A DNA stretch of 64,000 nucleotides from Calothrix anomala FACHB-343 (GTDB lineage: Bacteria; Cyanobacteriota; Cyanobacteriia; Cyanobacteriales; Nostocaceae): assembly GCF_014696435.1 (NCBI RefSeq), contig NZ_JACJQG010000029.1:36233-100232 (forward strand), in the 5' to 3' direction. Below the pieces are notes generated by a model. That model made no database searches. It was not told the DNA's origin and saw only the letters and a list, made by a program, of their open reading frames with translations. Position numbers and translations under genes: made by a program. Shown piece by piece: positions 8,710-17,801 of the stretch. How positions within the stretch are numbered: the stretch's first letter is position 1; the number at the start of each line of letters is the position of its first letter.

Positions 8710-8752
8710 TGTAAGCACTTTAGTTTTCTTTCTCATTACTAAAGTGCTTACA
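8710..8752 (+). terminator. Strong hairpin after the SAF dehydrogenase gene
   Basis: TGTAAGCACTTTAG and CTAAAGTGCTTACA form a perfect 14-bp stem around a 15-base pyrimidine-rich loop, 32 bases after the stop. The downstream stretch is not T-rich. Confidence 0.55.
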
Positions 8753-8888
8753 ACAATCTCAATTAATCTTGTAATTATAACTTGATTACTGCGGTATTTT
8801 TTTAACTAAATAGTCTTAATTACGAATTACGAATTAAGAATTAGCTTGCTGGGGAGTATTCAAATAAACTTTAGCGGAAATTAAAAGT

Positions 8889-9995
8889 ATGAAAATAGCT
8901 CTAGTCCATGATTACTTAACCCAGCGCGGTGGAGCAGAACGGGTATTTGAGTTACTTTGTAAACGTTACCCTACAGCCGATATTTATACTTCGTTATACG
9001 ACCATCAAAAAACCATAGATTTGAGCGAACGCATCGTTAATACGACTTTCTTACAAAATCTTCCCGGTGCGGTTAATTATTTTCGCCTGATTGCTCCCTT
9101 ATATTTTCCAGCTTTTCGGGCGCTCAATTTACAAGGCTACGATTTGATTATTAGTAGTAGTACTAGCTTTGCTAAAGCAGTCCGCAAAAATCCCCAAGCG
9201 CTACATATTTGCTTTTGTCATAATGTCACCCGGTTTTTATGGGATACAGAAACTTATTTACGCGAATATAAAGACTATCGATTTTTTACACCGCTAATTG
9301 AGAAGATATTTCAATTCATGCGGAAAGTAGATTTGCAATATTCCCAAGAACCAGACTTATATATTGCCAATTCCACCATTGTAGCCCGTCGGATTCAAGA
9401 GATATACCAAAAGCAAGCTATCGTAGTTAATTACCCTATCGATACCAGTAAATTTACCTTTTCGGAAACCAAAGAAGAATATTATTTGGCTTCAGCCAGG
9501 ATGATCAGTTATAAACGTTTAGATATAATAATTGAAGCCTTTAATTGGTTAGGATGGCGATTATTAATTTCTGGAGATGGCCCAGAAGAAGAACGCTTAA
9601 AATCCAAAGCATTAGATAATATTGAGTTCTTAGGACATGTGAGCGATCGCCAACGTCAAGACTTGTTTTCTAAAGCTAAATCTGTGATTGTTGCAGCTTT
9701 AGAAGATTACGGCTTAGTTCCAGTAGAGGCTAATGCTAGCGGTACTCCAGTCATTGCTTATGGCGCAGGTGGTGTATTAGATACTCAAGTACCCAGAAAA
9801 ACCGGGGTGTTCTTTCAAAGACAAACACCCGAATCTATACAAGCTGCATTACTAGAAGCTGGCGCAATCAATTGGAATTACCAAAATATCCGCGATCATG
9901 CATTGACAAACTTTTCCGAAACCGCATTTTTCAGTAAAGTCGAACACATTATTGATCGAGCTTGGAGAATGCATCAACAAATGATTAGTAATTAG
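8889..9995 (+). CDS. Family 4 glycosyltransferase
   Basis: A 368-residue GT-B enzyme. It starts MKIALVHDYLTQRGGAERVF, a standard GT4 N-terminus with the glycine-rich acceptor loop. The C-terminal half has SARMISYKRLDIIIEAF and the E-x7-E motif EDYGLVPVE near residue 277. Retaining GT4 enzymes build lipid-linked repeat units at the inner membrane face. A short heptamer-like run (AATTACG) precedes it, and no strong ribosome-binding site is seen. From memory the Anabaena HEP island has a GT4 at this place. Confidence 0.88.
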   Translation: MKIALVHDYLTQRGGAERVFELLCKRYPTADIYTSLYDHQKTIDLSERIVNTTFLQNLPGAVNYFRLIAPLYFPAFRALNLQGYDLIISSSTSFAKAVRKNPQALHICFCHNVTRFLWDTETYLREYKDYRFFTPLIEKIFQFMRKVDLQYSQEPDLYIANSTIVARRIQEIYQKQAIVVNYPIDTSKFTFSETKEEYYLASARMISYKRLDIIIEAFNWLGWRLLISGDGPEEERLKSKALDNIEFLGHVSDRQRQDLFSKAKSVIVAALEDYGLVPVEANASGTPVIAYGAGGVLDTQVPRKTGVFFQRQTPESIQAALLEAGAINWNYQNIRDHALTNFSETAFFSKVEHIIDRAWRMHQQMISN

Positions 9996-10245
9996 TAATT
10001 CGTAATTAAACAATGTTGTAACACCAGATATCTACAGATTTCTCAGTTAGGTTTGTGGTATAAATTTCCATCTATAACGTAAGTAAGTCAGTCAATCTCA
10101 CTTATTACGAAACATAAATATATATCTGGAAACCCTTACCTATTAGAACTTTTAACTGAGTATTCTAGTAGTTTTATTGTATCAACTCATTTAATTACGA
10201 ATTATCAGATGTTCCCATAGCGTCTCAAACATAAGGATAATAAAC

Positions 10246-12495
10246 GTGGTTCAAGCGAGTCTCAATCCCAGCCTCAATTCCAGCCCTAATTCAATTCCTA
10301 ATCCAACTGCCGACAATGAAGTTGGTTATGGAAAAATGTTTGCTGTACTTGTCCGCCGATTTCCTTGGTTTTTACTGGTATTTTTGACTTCCATTACTTT
10401 GGCAGGTTTTATTACGACTAAAACTAAGCCGACTTATAAAAGTTCCATGCAGTTATTAGTCGAACCTAACTATCAAGTTAAACCAGAAAAAGCCGGATTA
10501 GAAAACCAATTTACCGACGTTAACATTGAAATAGATACAGCAACTCAGCTTAACTTGATGCAGAGTTCGGGACTAATTCAAAAAGCAGTCGATATGCTGC
10601 AAAAAGATTACCCGGATATGACTGTAGGGGAAATTAAAACTTCCTTGGTTTTAAATCAAATCAAAACTAAAGAAGATAATGTCTTAACCAAAATTTTCCA
10701 AGTTGAATATACTTCTAACGATCCCATTAAAACCCAAAAAGTCCTAGCGGCGATTCGCCAAGTGTATGTGGATTATAACAAGCAGCAGCAAGATACACGC
10801 TTACAAAAAGGTCTGCAAGTTATTCGCGATCAGTTAAAAAAAGCTAGTGATGAAGTGAATGCTTCGGAAACCAATTTGCAAAGGTTCCGCCGCACTCAAA
10901 ATTTAATCGATCCAGAAACACAAGCCAAAGCATTAGAAGATAATTTAAACAAAATCCAAGAAGAAAGACGCACTACCCGTTCTCTCTATCAAGAAGCTGT
11001 GGCGCGTCAACAATCTTTGCAAGCACAACTTAACCGCTCTCCACAAAATGCGCTGGTTTCTTCTCGTTTGAGTCAATCTACTCGCTATCAAGGTTTATTG
11101 AACGAAATTCAAAAAACCGAACTGGCTTTATCACAAGAACGTTTGCGCTTCACAGAAGAGACTCCTAGCGTCCAAAAGTTGCAAGAACAACTAGAGGGAC
11201 AAAAGCAATTATTACAACAAGAAGTTAGCAGAACTTTAGGCGGAATCCCAGCTAATGCGGTTGCGGGAGAAAATCTTTTAGAACAAGGACAACTTGGTCA
11301 AATTGACCTGAATCTTGCAGGTCAGTTAGTAGAAACCCAGACTACGATAGTTTCATTAGCTGCACGCGATCAAACTTTGGCACAGAAAGAGAACGATTTA
11401 CGCTTACAACTCAAGCGTTTTCCGCCGCTTTTGGCTTATTACAATCGCATACTACCGCAGTTACAATTTAGCCGCGAACGTTTGGAACAACTGTTACGCG
11501 CAGAACAACAGTTAAGACAAGAACTTTCTAAAGGCGGATTTAATTGGGAAGTTGTGGAAGAACCCCAAAGAGGGATGCTAATAGGCCCCAATCTCCAGCA
11601 GAATTTGTTGTTGGGTGCAGTGGTTGGCTTAATGTTGGGAGGAATTGCAGCTTTTGTCAGAGAAGCCTCTGATGATGCGGTTCATACAACTGCAGAATTA
11701 GAGAAGCAGGTTGCACTGCCTGTGTTAGGAATTACGCCTAAGTTACCGGCTACACAACCGCGAGATTCATTGATTAAGTTACCTTTTGGGAAGCCAGAAG
11801 TTCTCGCACCTTGGACAGTGCAAGTTTTGCAATCTCCTCCGAGTTGGGAATCTCTCGATTTGATTTATAAGAATATTGAGTTACTCAATACTGTTACCAA
11901 TTTAAAATCTTTGATGATCACCTCGGCTTTACCCGATGAGGGTAAATCAGCTTTGGCTTTAGGTTTGGCTATGAGTGCTGCACGGTTACACAAAAAGGTA
12001 CTGTTAATTGATGCCAACTTACGGGAGCCGAGTCTGCATCATCAGCTAAATCTTCCCAACGATCAAGGACTTTCCACTCTCTTGACGAGTGAGGCGGCTG
12101 TTCCCAACCAAATGAGTATTCAATACTCAGGTTCATCTTACATTGATATTTTGACTGCCGGGCCTATACCAGCAGATGCAGCCAATCTCTTGAGTTCTCC
12201 ACGAATGAAACAACTAATGGCGGCATTTGAGGAAAATTACGATTTGGTACTGGTAGATGGTTCACCGGTGTTGGGTTTGGTGGATGCAATGCTCACCGCC
12301 TCATCTTGTCGCAATGTGGTGATGGTAGCCAGTATTGGTAGGGTAACTCGCGCTCAAATGGCGCAAGCTACAGGGATGTTGAGCAAGTTAAATTTGATTG
12401 GAGTTGTCGCCAATGGTGCTTCTAGTTCTCAAAGCACATATGTACCCTATAACAAGCCACAAAGATTGGCTTTGCAACAAGCTTTAGAAAAATAA
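10246..12495 (+). CDS. Wzz-type chain-length regulator fused to a BY-kinase domain
   Basis: A 749-residue protein with a Wzz N-terminus (membrane segment near residues 36-57), a long coiled-coil region (about 190-400), a second membrane segment near 457-475, and a CpsD/BY-kinase-like ATPase (about 540-749). The Walker A is LPDEGKSALA. The Walker A' is LLIDANLRE, where the second Asp of the usual DxDxR is Asn. The Walker B is LVLVDGSPV. The C-terminus has only two Tyr (TYVPYN) rather than a Tyr cluster. Such proteins set chain length and control polysaccharide export. GTG 10246 follows AAGGA at about 10231-10235. It lies just upstream of hepC and hepA. Confidence 0.88.
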   Translation: MVQASLNPSLNSSPNSIPNPTADNEVGYGKMFAVLVRRFPWFLLVFLTSITLAGFITTKTKPTYKSSMQLLVEPNYQVKPEKAGLENQFTDVNIEIDTATQLNLMQSSGLIQKAVDMLQKDYPDMTVGEIKTSLVLNQIKTKEDNVLTKIFQVEYTSNDPIKTQKVLAAIRQVYVDYNKQQQDTRLQKGLQVIRDQLKKASDEVNASETNLQRFRRTQNLIDPETQAKALEDNLNKIQEERRTTRSLYQEAVARQQSLQAQLNRSPQNALVSSRLSQSTRYQGLLNEIQKTELALSQERLRFTEETPSVQKLQEQLEGQKQLLQQEVSRTLGGIPANAVAGENLLEQGQLGQIDLNLAGQLVETQTTIVSLAARDQTLAQKENDLRLQLKRFPPLLAYYNRILPQLQFSRERLEQLLRAEQQLRQELSKGGFNWEVVEEPQRGMLIGPNLQQNLLLGAVVGLMLGGIAAFVREASDDAVHTTAELEKQVALPVLGITPKLPATQPRDSLIKLPFGKPEVLAPWTVQVLQSPPSWESLDLIYKNIELLNTVTNLKSLMITSALPDEGKSALALGLAMSAARLHKKVLLIDANLREPSLHHQLNLPNDQGLSTLLTSEAAVPNQMSIQYSGSSYIDILTAGPIPADAANLLSSPRMKQLMAAFEENYDLVLVDGSPVLGLVDAMLTASSCRNVVMVASIGRVTRAQMAQATGMLSKLNLIGVVANGASSSQSTYVPYNKPQRLALQQALEK

Positions 12496-12504
12496 AGCAT
12501 TTCG

Positions 12505-12563
12505 TCGTAGTCAGGATTTTAGTCCTATTTTTGAGGATTGAAGTTCTCACTACGAGGGTTGAA
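12505..12563. repeat. Imperfect palindrome between the wzz-like gene and hepC
   Basis: CGTAGTCAGGATTTTAGTCC and AGGATTGAAGTTCTCACTACG form an imperfect inverted repeat, REP-like, just after the stop. Confidence 0.55.
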
Positions 12564-12599
12564 TTATCAAGTTCACAACCATCTTCAAGTCTTCCATCG

Positions 12600-12622
12600 A
12601 GGACGGGGTTTTAAACCCCAAA
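12600..12622 (-). mobile_element. Possible IS605-type left-end remnant
   Basis: AGGACGGGGTTTTAAACCCC resembles, on the opposite strand, the left end of the TnpB element at 61901-61922 (AAGGACGGGGTTTTAGACCC). No tnpB is attached. It lies 17 bases before hepC. Confidence 0.4.
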
Positions 12623-12638
12623 ATTTCCCTAACGAGTC

Positions 12639-13436
12639 ATGAATTACTCTACACCTCTGGTGACTATGACTACTTCAATCATTCCCTCTCGGCAAAATCA
12701 CTACAATCCAACTGAGCAACACCAAGAACTTCTCTCTCCATATTGCACCCTATTGTGGCGACGAGGTCAGCTGTGGGTGAAGTCTCCTAAAGATATCAAA
12801 CAGCCATATCTACCTTCTTTATATAACCAACAGTTGTTAGTAGATTGTTTAAAACATTCGCCCGTGAAATTGGTAAGTATAGATTCTCGGCTGGGTGAAG
12901 CTTGGTTATCGTTATGGGTAGAAGCTTGCGAACAAGCAAATAAGCCAATGTATTTACGTTTCCCCTCTGGTAATCAACGGCTGAAACTAGGTAAAGCTAA
13001 ATCTGGGAAAAAGCCATTTCAGCGCCTTGTGGATTGGATTGTGGCTTTATTCTTGCTGGTGTTAGCGATTCCGGCGATGTTAGCCTTGATTGTACTCATG
13101 CAAGTTGATTCACCAGGGTCAATTTTCTCTTCTGAGTGGCAGGTAGCAGAAAGTGGTAAACTGTTTCGCGCTATCAATTTTCGTACCACTGAGCAGCAAA
13201 ACCTGACACGCTTGGGGCGTTGGATGCTTCAATATAATCTGCACAAATTGCCGCAGTTATTTAATATATTACAAGGCGATCGCGGTTTCATCGGCTCTCG
13301 TTGTTGGACTTTAGAGGATGTAGTCTATCTGAGTTCAGAAGCCCAAAAAGACGCAAATCCAGTACCAGCAATGAGCGGTGCATGGGAAATCAGCCCAGAG
13401 ATGAACCTGTTAAATTTAGATGGACAAACCCTGTAA
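12639..13436 (+). CDS. hepC: HepC, sugar-transferase-like protein for heterocyst envelope polysaccharide
   Basis: A 265-residue protein whose C-terminal 130 residues match monotopic sugar-phosphate transferases (WbaP/PglC type): a membrane segment near 138-155, MQVDSPGSIF, GKLFRAINFRT, and LTRLGRWML. The family's catalytic Asp-Glu in SLDELPQLxN is replaced here: NLHKLPQLFNILQGD. The GPRP motif is replaced by GSRCW. It may therefore not transfer sugar phosphate. The N-terminal 120 residues match nothing I know. Order next to hepA and a wzz-like gene identifies it as HepC, needed from genetics in Anabaena for the heterocyst polysaccharide layer. The frame starts at ATG 12639; a second ATG at codon 10 is possible. 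Confidence 0.85.
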   Translation: MNYSTPLVTMTTSIIPSRQNHYNPTEQHQELLSPYCTLLWRRGQLWVKSPKDIKQPYLPSLYNQQLLVDCLKHSPVKLVSIDSRLGEAWLSLWVEACEQANKPMYLRFPSGNQRLKLGKAKSGKKPFQRLVDWIVALFLLVLAIPAMLALIVLMQVDSPGSIFSSEWQVAESGKLFRAINFRTTEQQNLTRLGRWMLQYNLHKLPQLFNILQGDRGFIGSRCWTLEDVVYLSSEAQKDANPVPAMSGAWEISPEMNLLNLDGQTL

Positions 13437-13615
13437 TTTCTTGCTGATGAGATTTGATTGTTGAGGAATTTCAAAACATCAATCTGAATCACAAGGATTG
13501 GAAATTTCTCTACATCAAGACTCTCCCTATGCAGTGCAGTTATCGCATTTGAGATGTTTAAGTTATTTTGCTTTTAAGTTGCACAATCCATCGTCAGGGC
13601 TGTTGACTGTTGCCC

Positions 13616-13677
13616 GTAGGGGCGGGTTTATTTGGATCTTTGTTGATCGACGAGGATATCGGTAAACCCGCCCCTAC
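13616..13677. repeat. Dispersed palindrome GTAGGGGCGGGTTTA...TAAACCCGCCCCTAC, copy 2
   Basis: A perfect 15-bp inverted repeat with a 32-base spacer inside the hepC-hepA gap, preceded by TTGACTG heptamers. It sits about 55 bases before hepA, where promoter elements would be expected. Confidence 0.8.
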
Positions 13678-13732
13678 ACCAGCCCGTACTAACTGCCTGT
13701 ATATCTAGCCCCACTATTCGTAAACAATATCC

Positions 13733-15583
13733 ATGTCTTTGCAAATTCAGCTGACGCTCAAAAATTTATTTAAAGCTAGTAATTTCTGGCAAGAAAATCA
13801 TTTAATATTACGAGAATTTAAACATTTTCGCAAAATTGCGGTTTTAGCAATTGTATTTTCTTTTTTAGCAGCCACCTTTGAAGGTGTCAGCATCGGCTTT
13901 TTATTATCTTTTTTACAAAGTTTAACTACTCCAAATGCTCAACCTGTGCGTACAGGTATCGAGTGGTTTGATATTGCCATTTTAGGAATTAATCAATCAG
14001 TACATAGTCGGTTATATCGGATTTGCTTGCTGATTTTATTAACTACTTGGATGCGAGCAACTTTTAATTATTTTGCTCAAGTCTATACAGAATTAACTCA
14101 ACTGCATCTTGGCGATCGCTTACGTAAGCAGATTTTTGAACAGTTGCAAGCTTTACCATTAAGCTTTTACACTCAAGTGCGTTCTGGGGAACTAATTAAC
14201 ACTATTACTACAGAAATTGAACGCATCAGACAGGGTTTTAGTGGCGTGGCATTTTTGTTTACAAGAATCATTACTACTCTGGTTTATTTAATTTCCATGT
14301 TTTTGCTTTCTTGGCAACTGGCAATTATTTCTCTGATGTTATTTACGCTGTTAGGGGTAGGGTTATCTAATCTTAACGCCAGAGTGAGGGAAAGCAGTTT
14401 TGGTATGTCCGTTGCTAATGGGACTTTTACCTCCACAGCTATGGAATTCATTAACGGAATTCGCACAGTTAACGCCTTTGGGACTCAAGAATTTGAGCGT
14501 CAGCGTTACTATCAAGCTAGCGATCGCGTCGTGAGTAGTTCGACAAAAGTAATTTATACCTGGACTTTGGTAAGACCAATTGCCGAAGGCGTAGCCACAA
14601 CGGTGTTAATTGGTATGATTATTTTGGCATTCACTTTATTTGTAGCGAATGGTACCCTACAAGTTGCATCGCTTTTAACTTTTTTCTTTGTTCTATTTCG
14701 CCTAGTACCCTTTGTCCAAGATATGAATGGAACTAGAGCTTTTCTCAGTACCATGCATGGTTCAGTAAATAATATTAAAGACTTGTTGAGAACTGAAGAT
14801 AAAACTTACTTTGAAAACGGTAAGCTGGCGTTTCCGGGAATAAAAAGGTCAATTGACTTGGTAGGGGTAGATTTTGGTTATAATGCCGAAAATTTAGTGT
14901 TGAATAATATTACCCTGTCGATTGAAAAAGGCAAAATGACTGCCTTAGTCGGTGGATCGGGTGCAGGTAAAACCACGCTTGCAGATTTAATTCCCCGATT
15001 TCATGATGCTACCCAGGGATATATATATATTGATGAAGTTGATGTCAAGAAATTTGACATTAATTCCCTGCGGCGCAAGATAGCTGTTGTTAGCCAAGAT
15101 ACGTTTATTTTTAACACTTCTGTCTGGAATAATATTGCTTACGGTACCCCAGGCGCGACAGTAGCAGCAATTAAAGAAGCTGCCAAACAAGCGAATGCAA
15201 TAGAATTTATTTTAGACATGCCTGAAGGTTTTGATACCCAATTAGGAGATAGGGGTGTGAGATTATCTGGGGGACAACGCCAAAGAATTGCGATCGCGCG
15301 TGCTTTATTACGCAATCCAGAAATTTTGATTTTGGATGAAGCTACCAGCGCCTTAGATTCGGTTACCGAACGGTTAATTCAGGAATCCCTAGAAAAGTTA
15401 TCTGCTGGACGAACAGTAATTGCGATCGCGCACCGTCTTTCAACTATCGCCAACGCCGATAAAGTTGTAGTTCTCGAACAAGGACGCATCGTTGAACAAG
15501 GTAAATATCAAGAACTCCTGGAGTTAAAAGGTAAACTTTGGGAATATCATAAGTCTCAGTATGAAATGGGTCAAATAGGCTAA
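13733..15583 (+). CDS. hepA: HepA, ABC exporter for heterocyst envelope polysaccharide
   Basis: A 616-residue half-size ABC transporter. An N-terminal membrane domain of six predicted segments (about 35-345) is followed by the ATPase domain: Walker A GGSGAGKTT near residue 407, the Q-loop SQDTF, the signature LSGGQRQRIAIARALL near 520 and Walker B ILILDEATSAL. It is close to Anabaena HepA in length and context; that gene is induced in developing heterocysts and is required for the polysaccharide layer. It likely exports the lipid-linked unit or chain, since no Wzx flippase is found. A 296-base gap upstream holds a palindrome. A terminator follows at 15650. Confidence 0.92.
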   Translation: MSLQIQLTLKNLFKASNFWQENHLILREFKHFRKIAVLAIVFSFLAATFEGVSIGFLLSFLQSLTTPNAQPVRTGIEWFDIAILGINQSVHSRLYRICLLILLTTWMRATFNYFAQVYTELTQLHLGDRLRKQIFEQLQALPLSFYTQVRSGELINTITTEIERIRQGFSGVAFLFTRIITTLVYLISMFLLSWQLAIISLMLFTLLGVGLSNLNARVRESSFGMSVANGTFTSTAMEFINGIRTVNAFGTQEFERQRYYQASDRVVSSSTKVIYTWTLVRPIAEGVATTVLIGMIILAFTLFVANGTLQVASLLTFFFVLFRLVPFVQDMNGTRAFLSTMHGSVNNIKDLLRTEDKTYFENGKLAFPGIKRSIDLVGVDFGYNAENLVLNNITLSIEKGKMTALVGGSGAGKTTLADLIPRFHDATQGYIYIDEVDVKKFDINSLRRKIAVVSQDTFIFNTSVWNNIAYGTPGATVAAIKEAAKQANAIEFILDMPEGFDTQLGDRGVRLSGGQRQRIAIARALLRNPEILILDEATSALDSVTERLIQESLEKLSAGRTVIAIAHRLSTIANADKVVVLEQGRIVEQGKYQELLELKGKLWEYHKSQYEMGQIG

Positions 15584-15649
15584 AATTTACTCTTGTTGAT
15601 TGCACCGTCAATCCCAAAACTTTAGACCTCTAAGTTTATACTTAGTATC

Positions 15650-15693
15650 ATTTTCAGATGGGTGCTTGGCAATCTCCATCTGAAAATATTTTT
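15650..15693 (+). terminator. Rho-independent terminator after hepA
   Basis: ATTTTCAGATGG and CCATCTGAAAAT form a perfect 12-bp stem with a 14-base loop, followed by ATTTTT. It lies 67 bases after the hepA stop and argues against a GTG start at 15662 for the next gene. Confidence 0.8.
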
Positions 15694-15793
15694 AAGTTTA
15701 AATTTTCACGACTTTGTTCAGCAAAATGTCCAGATGGCGATAAATACCTCTGTAAATAAAACTAACTTACCTATATTGTATGAGGTAAATTCA

Positions 15794-16651
15794 ATGGTAA
15801 ATATCGGCTACCATTCCAGTAAAATTCAAGGGCAATTTATCAGCAGTATCTATACACAAATTGTTGATAAAATTATTAATATCCCGATTAAACAAGCGCG
15901 CCAAGTCAATATTAATGTCTATGCTTTTTCCTGCGAACGAGATTTAGCTGTACAGGTAGCAAGTATTCGCTCGTTTATTCGTCATGTAGGCGTACCTCAT
16001 AAATTTACTGTGATTTCTGATGGTAGTTATACGGTTAACTCTTGTAAATTATTGTCGCAAATTCACCCTTGTGTAGATGTTGTTGATTGGCAAGATTTAG
16101 CCGCTCCACAAATTCCCGATTATATCTTTAAACATGCCTTAAATCATCCCCATCGACCCACTAAGGCTATGTGGAAAAGATTGGCAGCTTTAATGTCATT
16201 AAAGATTGACAGCCCCACAATTTATACAGATGCGGATATTTTATTTTTTCCTGGGGCTACAGATTTAATTGCTCTATGTCAATCTAGAGATAATTTACCT
16301 TGGTATTTACCAGATTGTAAACCTTCTTTAGACGATCGCATTCTTTTAGAAAGCGATGAAAAAATTAACCCAGTTAACGCAGGTTTCTTCATCTTAAAAC
16401 AGCAATTAGATTGGTATTCACCATTAGAGAGAGTTGCTAAATTTGTCGAATCACCGATTTTTTATACAGACCAAACTGTAGTTCATTTAGCTATGCATCA
16501 TGCCCATGCTAAACCACTCACAAAAGATAAATATATAATTAATGTTGACGACCAATTTATGTATCCTGACCGTTACGCTTCACAGCAGATTGCATTAAGG
16601 CATTATGTGAACGATGTCAGGCACAAATTTTGGTTGAATGTCGGTGTATAA
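15794..16651 (+). CDS. Putative glycosyltransferase with DxD motif (GT8-like)
   Basis: A protein of about 285 residues of uncertain family. A DxD motif in TIYTDADILFFPG and a PVNAGFFIL block, as in GT8/GT-A type retaining transferases, are the main evidence. Start choice: GTG 15662 falls inside the hepA terminator hairpin, ATG 15734 has no ribosome-binding site, and ATG 15794 has GAGG at 15782-15785 with 8 bases of spacing, so I prefer 15794. The stop (TAA 16649-16651) lies one base before the next start, suggesting coupling. It probably adds one sugar to the heterocyst repeat unit; the sugar is unknown. Confidence 0.7.
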   Translation: MVNIGYHSSKIQGQFISSIYTQIVDKIINIPIKQARQVNINVYAFSCERDLAVQVASIRSFIRHVGVPHKFTVISDGSYTVNSCKLLSQIHPCVDVVDWQDLAAPQIPDYIFKHALNHPHRPTKAMWKRLAALMSLKIDSPTIYTDADILFFPGATDLIALCQSRDNLPWYLPDCKPSLDDRILLESDEKINPVNAGFFILKQQLDWYSPLERVAKFVESPIFYTDQTVVHLAMHHAHAKPLTKDKYIINVDDQFMYPDRYASQQIALRHYVNDVRHKFWLNVGV

Positions 16652-16652
16652 A

Positions 16653-17801
16653 ATGAGCAAAATTGTAACTAATACCAAAATGATTTATCACTGTACCAAC
16701 ACTAATATGAAAGGAGGTGGTGGCATTGAAACTTATGTTGCTTCTTTAGCACTATCAAAAATTTCTGGAGTTAGCGATCGCGTTCTCAAGGAGATAAAAA
16801 CCGAGGATCAAACTCAGTTTGAGTTGCTGCACATCCACGATCCGGAATTATTAGCCGATATCCGTGAAGAATGTCCCACCATATTTACTCTGCACAATCA
16901 CTGCACCTACTGTCCTAGCGGTACCAAATATTTAGCAGACCGAGGCAAAATCTGCGATCGCTCCCTCGATCCTCTAGGATGCTTGTGGGGTCATGTCGTA
17001 GATGGTTGTGGTAGCCGCAGACCACACAAAATTATTGGTGATTGGTGGAATGCTTATAATCCCTTAACTATACTGAAAACACTGAAAATTCCCGTAATCG
17101 CCAATAGCGAATATGTGCGTCAACAAATTATTCGTGTAGGGATAGCACCTGAGCGGATAATTACCCTCCATTGTGGTGTGCGATCGCCTAATCTCCCCAC
17201 AGAACCTCTCAAACGGACAATTCATCAAAATCAGCGCATTTTGTTTGTTGGTCGCATTGTTCCCGATAAAGGTTTAGATTGGCTACTCAAAGCCTTAAGC
17301 AAAACTGAGCGACATATCCATTTAGATATTGCCGGTGATGGTTGGAGTAAACCACGAATGGAACAATTAGCTCAAGATTTAGGGTTAAGCGATCGCATTA
17401 CATGGCATGGTTGGTGTAACCCAGAGCAATTAGAAACCCTTTATCAACAGTGCTTGGCTGTAATTTTTCCTAGTTTGTGGCCAGAACCAGCCGGTCTTGT
17501 CACCTTAGAAGCTTATGCACGCTATCGCCCTGTAATTGCTAGTGCTGTCGGGGGAATTCCCGAATATGTACAAGATGGAAAAACAGGAATTCTCATTTCA
17601 CCTAATGATATTTCCCAGTTGGCTGCGGCGATTAATGAACTAGCTAATAACTATCGCAAAGCCAGATTAATTGGCGAACAAGGTCAAGCTTGGTATCAGG
17701 AAGAATATACCATTGATATTCATGTTCAGCGATTAGCAGCAATTTATACCAAAACCATCACTGAATTCCATGCAAGAAATAACCAGAGAAATTTATGTTG
17801 A
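16653..17801 (+). CDS. Family 4 glycosyltransferase
   Basis: A 382-residue GT-B enzyme. The acceptor loop is MKGGGGIETYV near residue 25. FVGRIVPDKGLDWLLKAL marks the donor domain, and the E-x7-E motif is EPAGLVTLE near 280. A Cys-rich stretch (CTYCPSGTKYLADRGKICDR and LGCLWGHVVDGCGSR) between residues 85 and 125 carries six Cys, typical of a GT4 subgroup that may bind a metal. ATG 16653 directly follows the previous stop; ATG 16638 (overlapping) and ATG 16680 are alternatives. The 3' end overlaps the next gene by 7 bases, so translation is likely coupled. Confidence 0.87.
   Translation: MSKIVTNTKMIYHCTNTNMKGGGGIETYVASLALSKISGVSDRVLKEIKTEDQTQFELLHIHDPELLADIREECPTIFTLHNHCTYCPSGTKYLADRGKICDRSLDPLGCLWGHVVDGCGSRRPHKIIGDWWNAYNPLTILKTLKIPVIANSEYVRQQIIRVGIAPERIITLHCGVRSPNLPTEPLKRTIHQNQRILFVGRIVPDKGLDWLLKALSKTERHIHLDIAGDGWSKPRMEQLAQDLGLSDRITWHGWCNPEQLETLYQQCLAVIFPSLWPEPAGLVTLEAYARYRPVIASAVGGIPEYVQDGKTGILISPNDISQLAAAINELANNYRKARLIGEQGQAWYQEEYTIDIHVQRLAAIYTKTITEFHARNNQRNLC

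Noticed and set aside
15662-15793. N-terminal extension of the GT8-like gene from GTG 15662
   Set aside because: The GTG lies in the hepA terminator hairpin and there is no ribosome-binding site; ATG 15794 has GAGG at a good distance.
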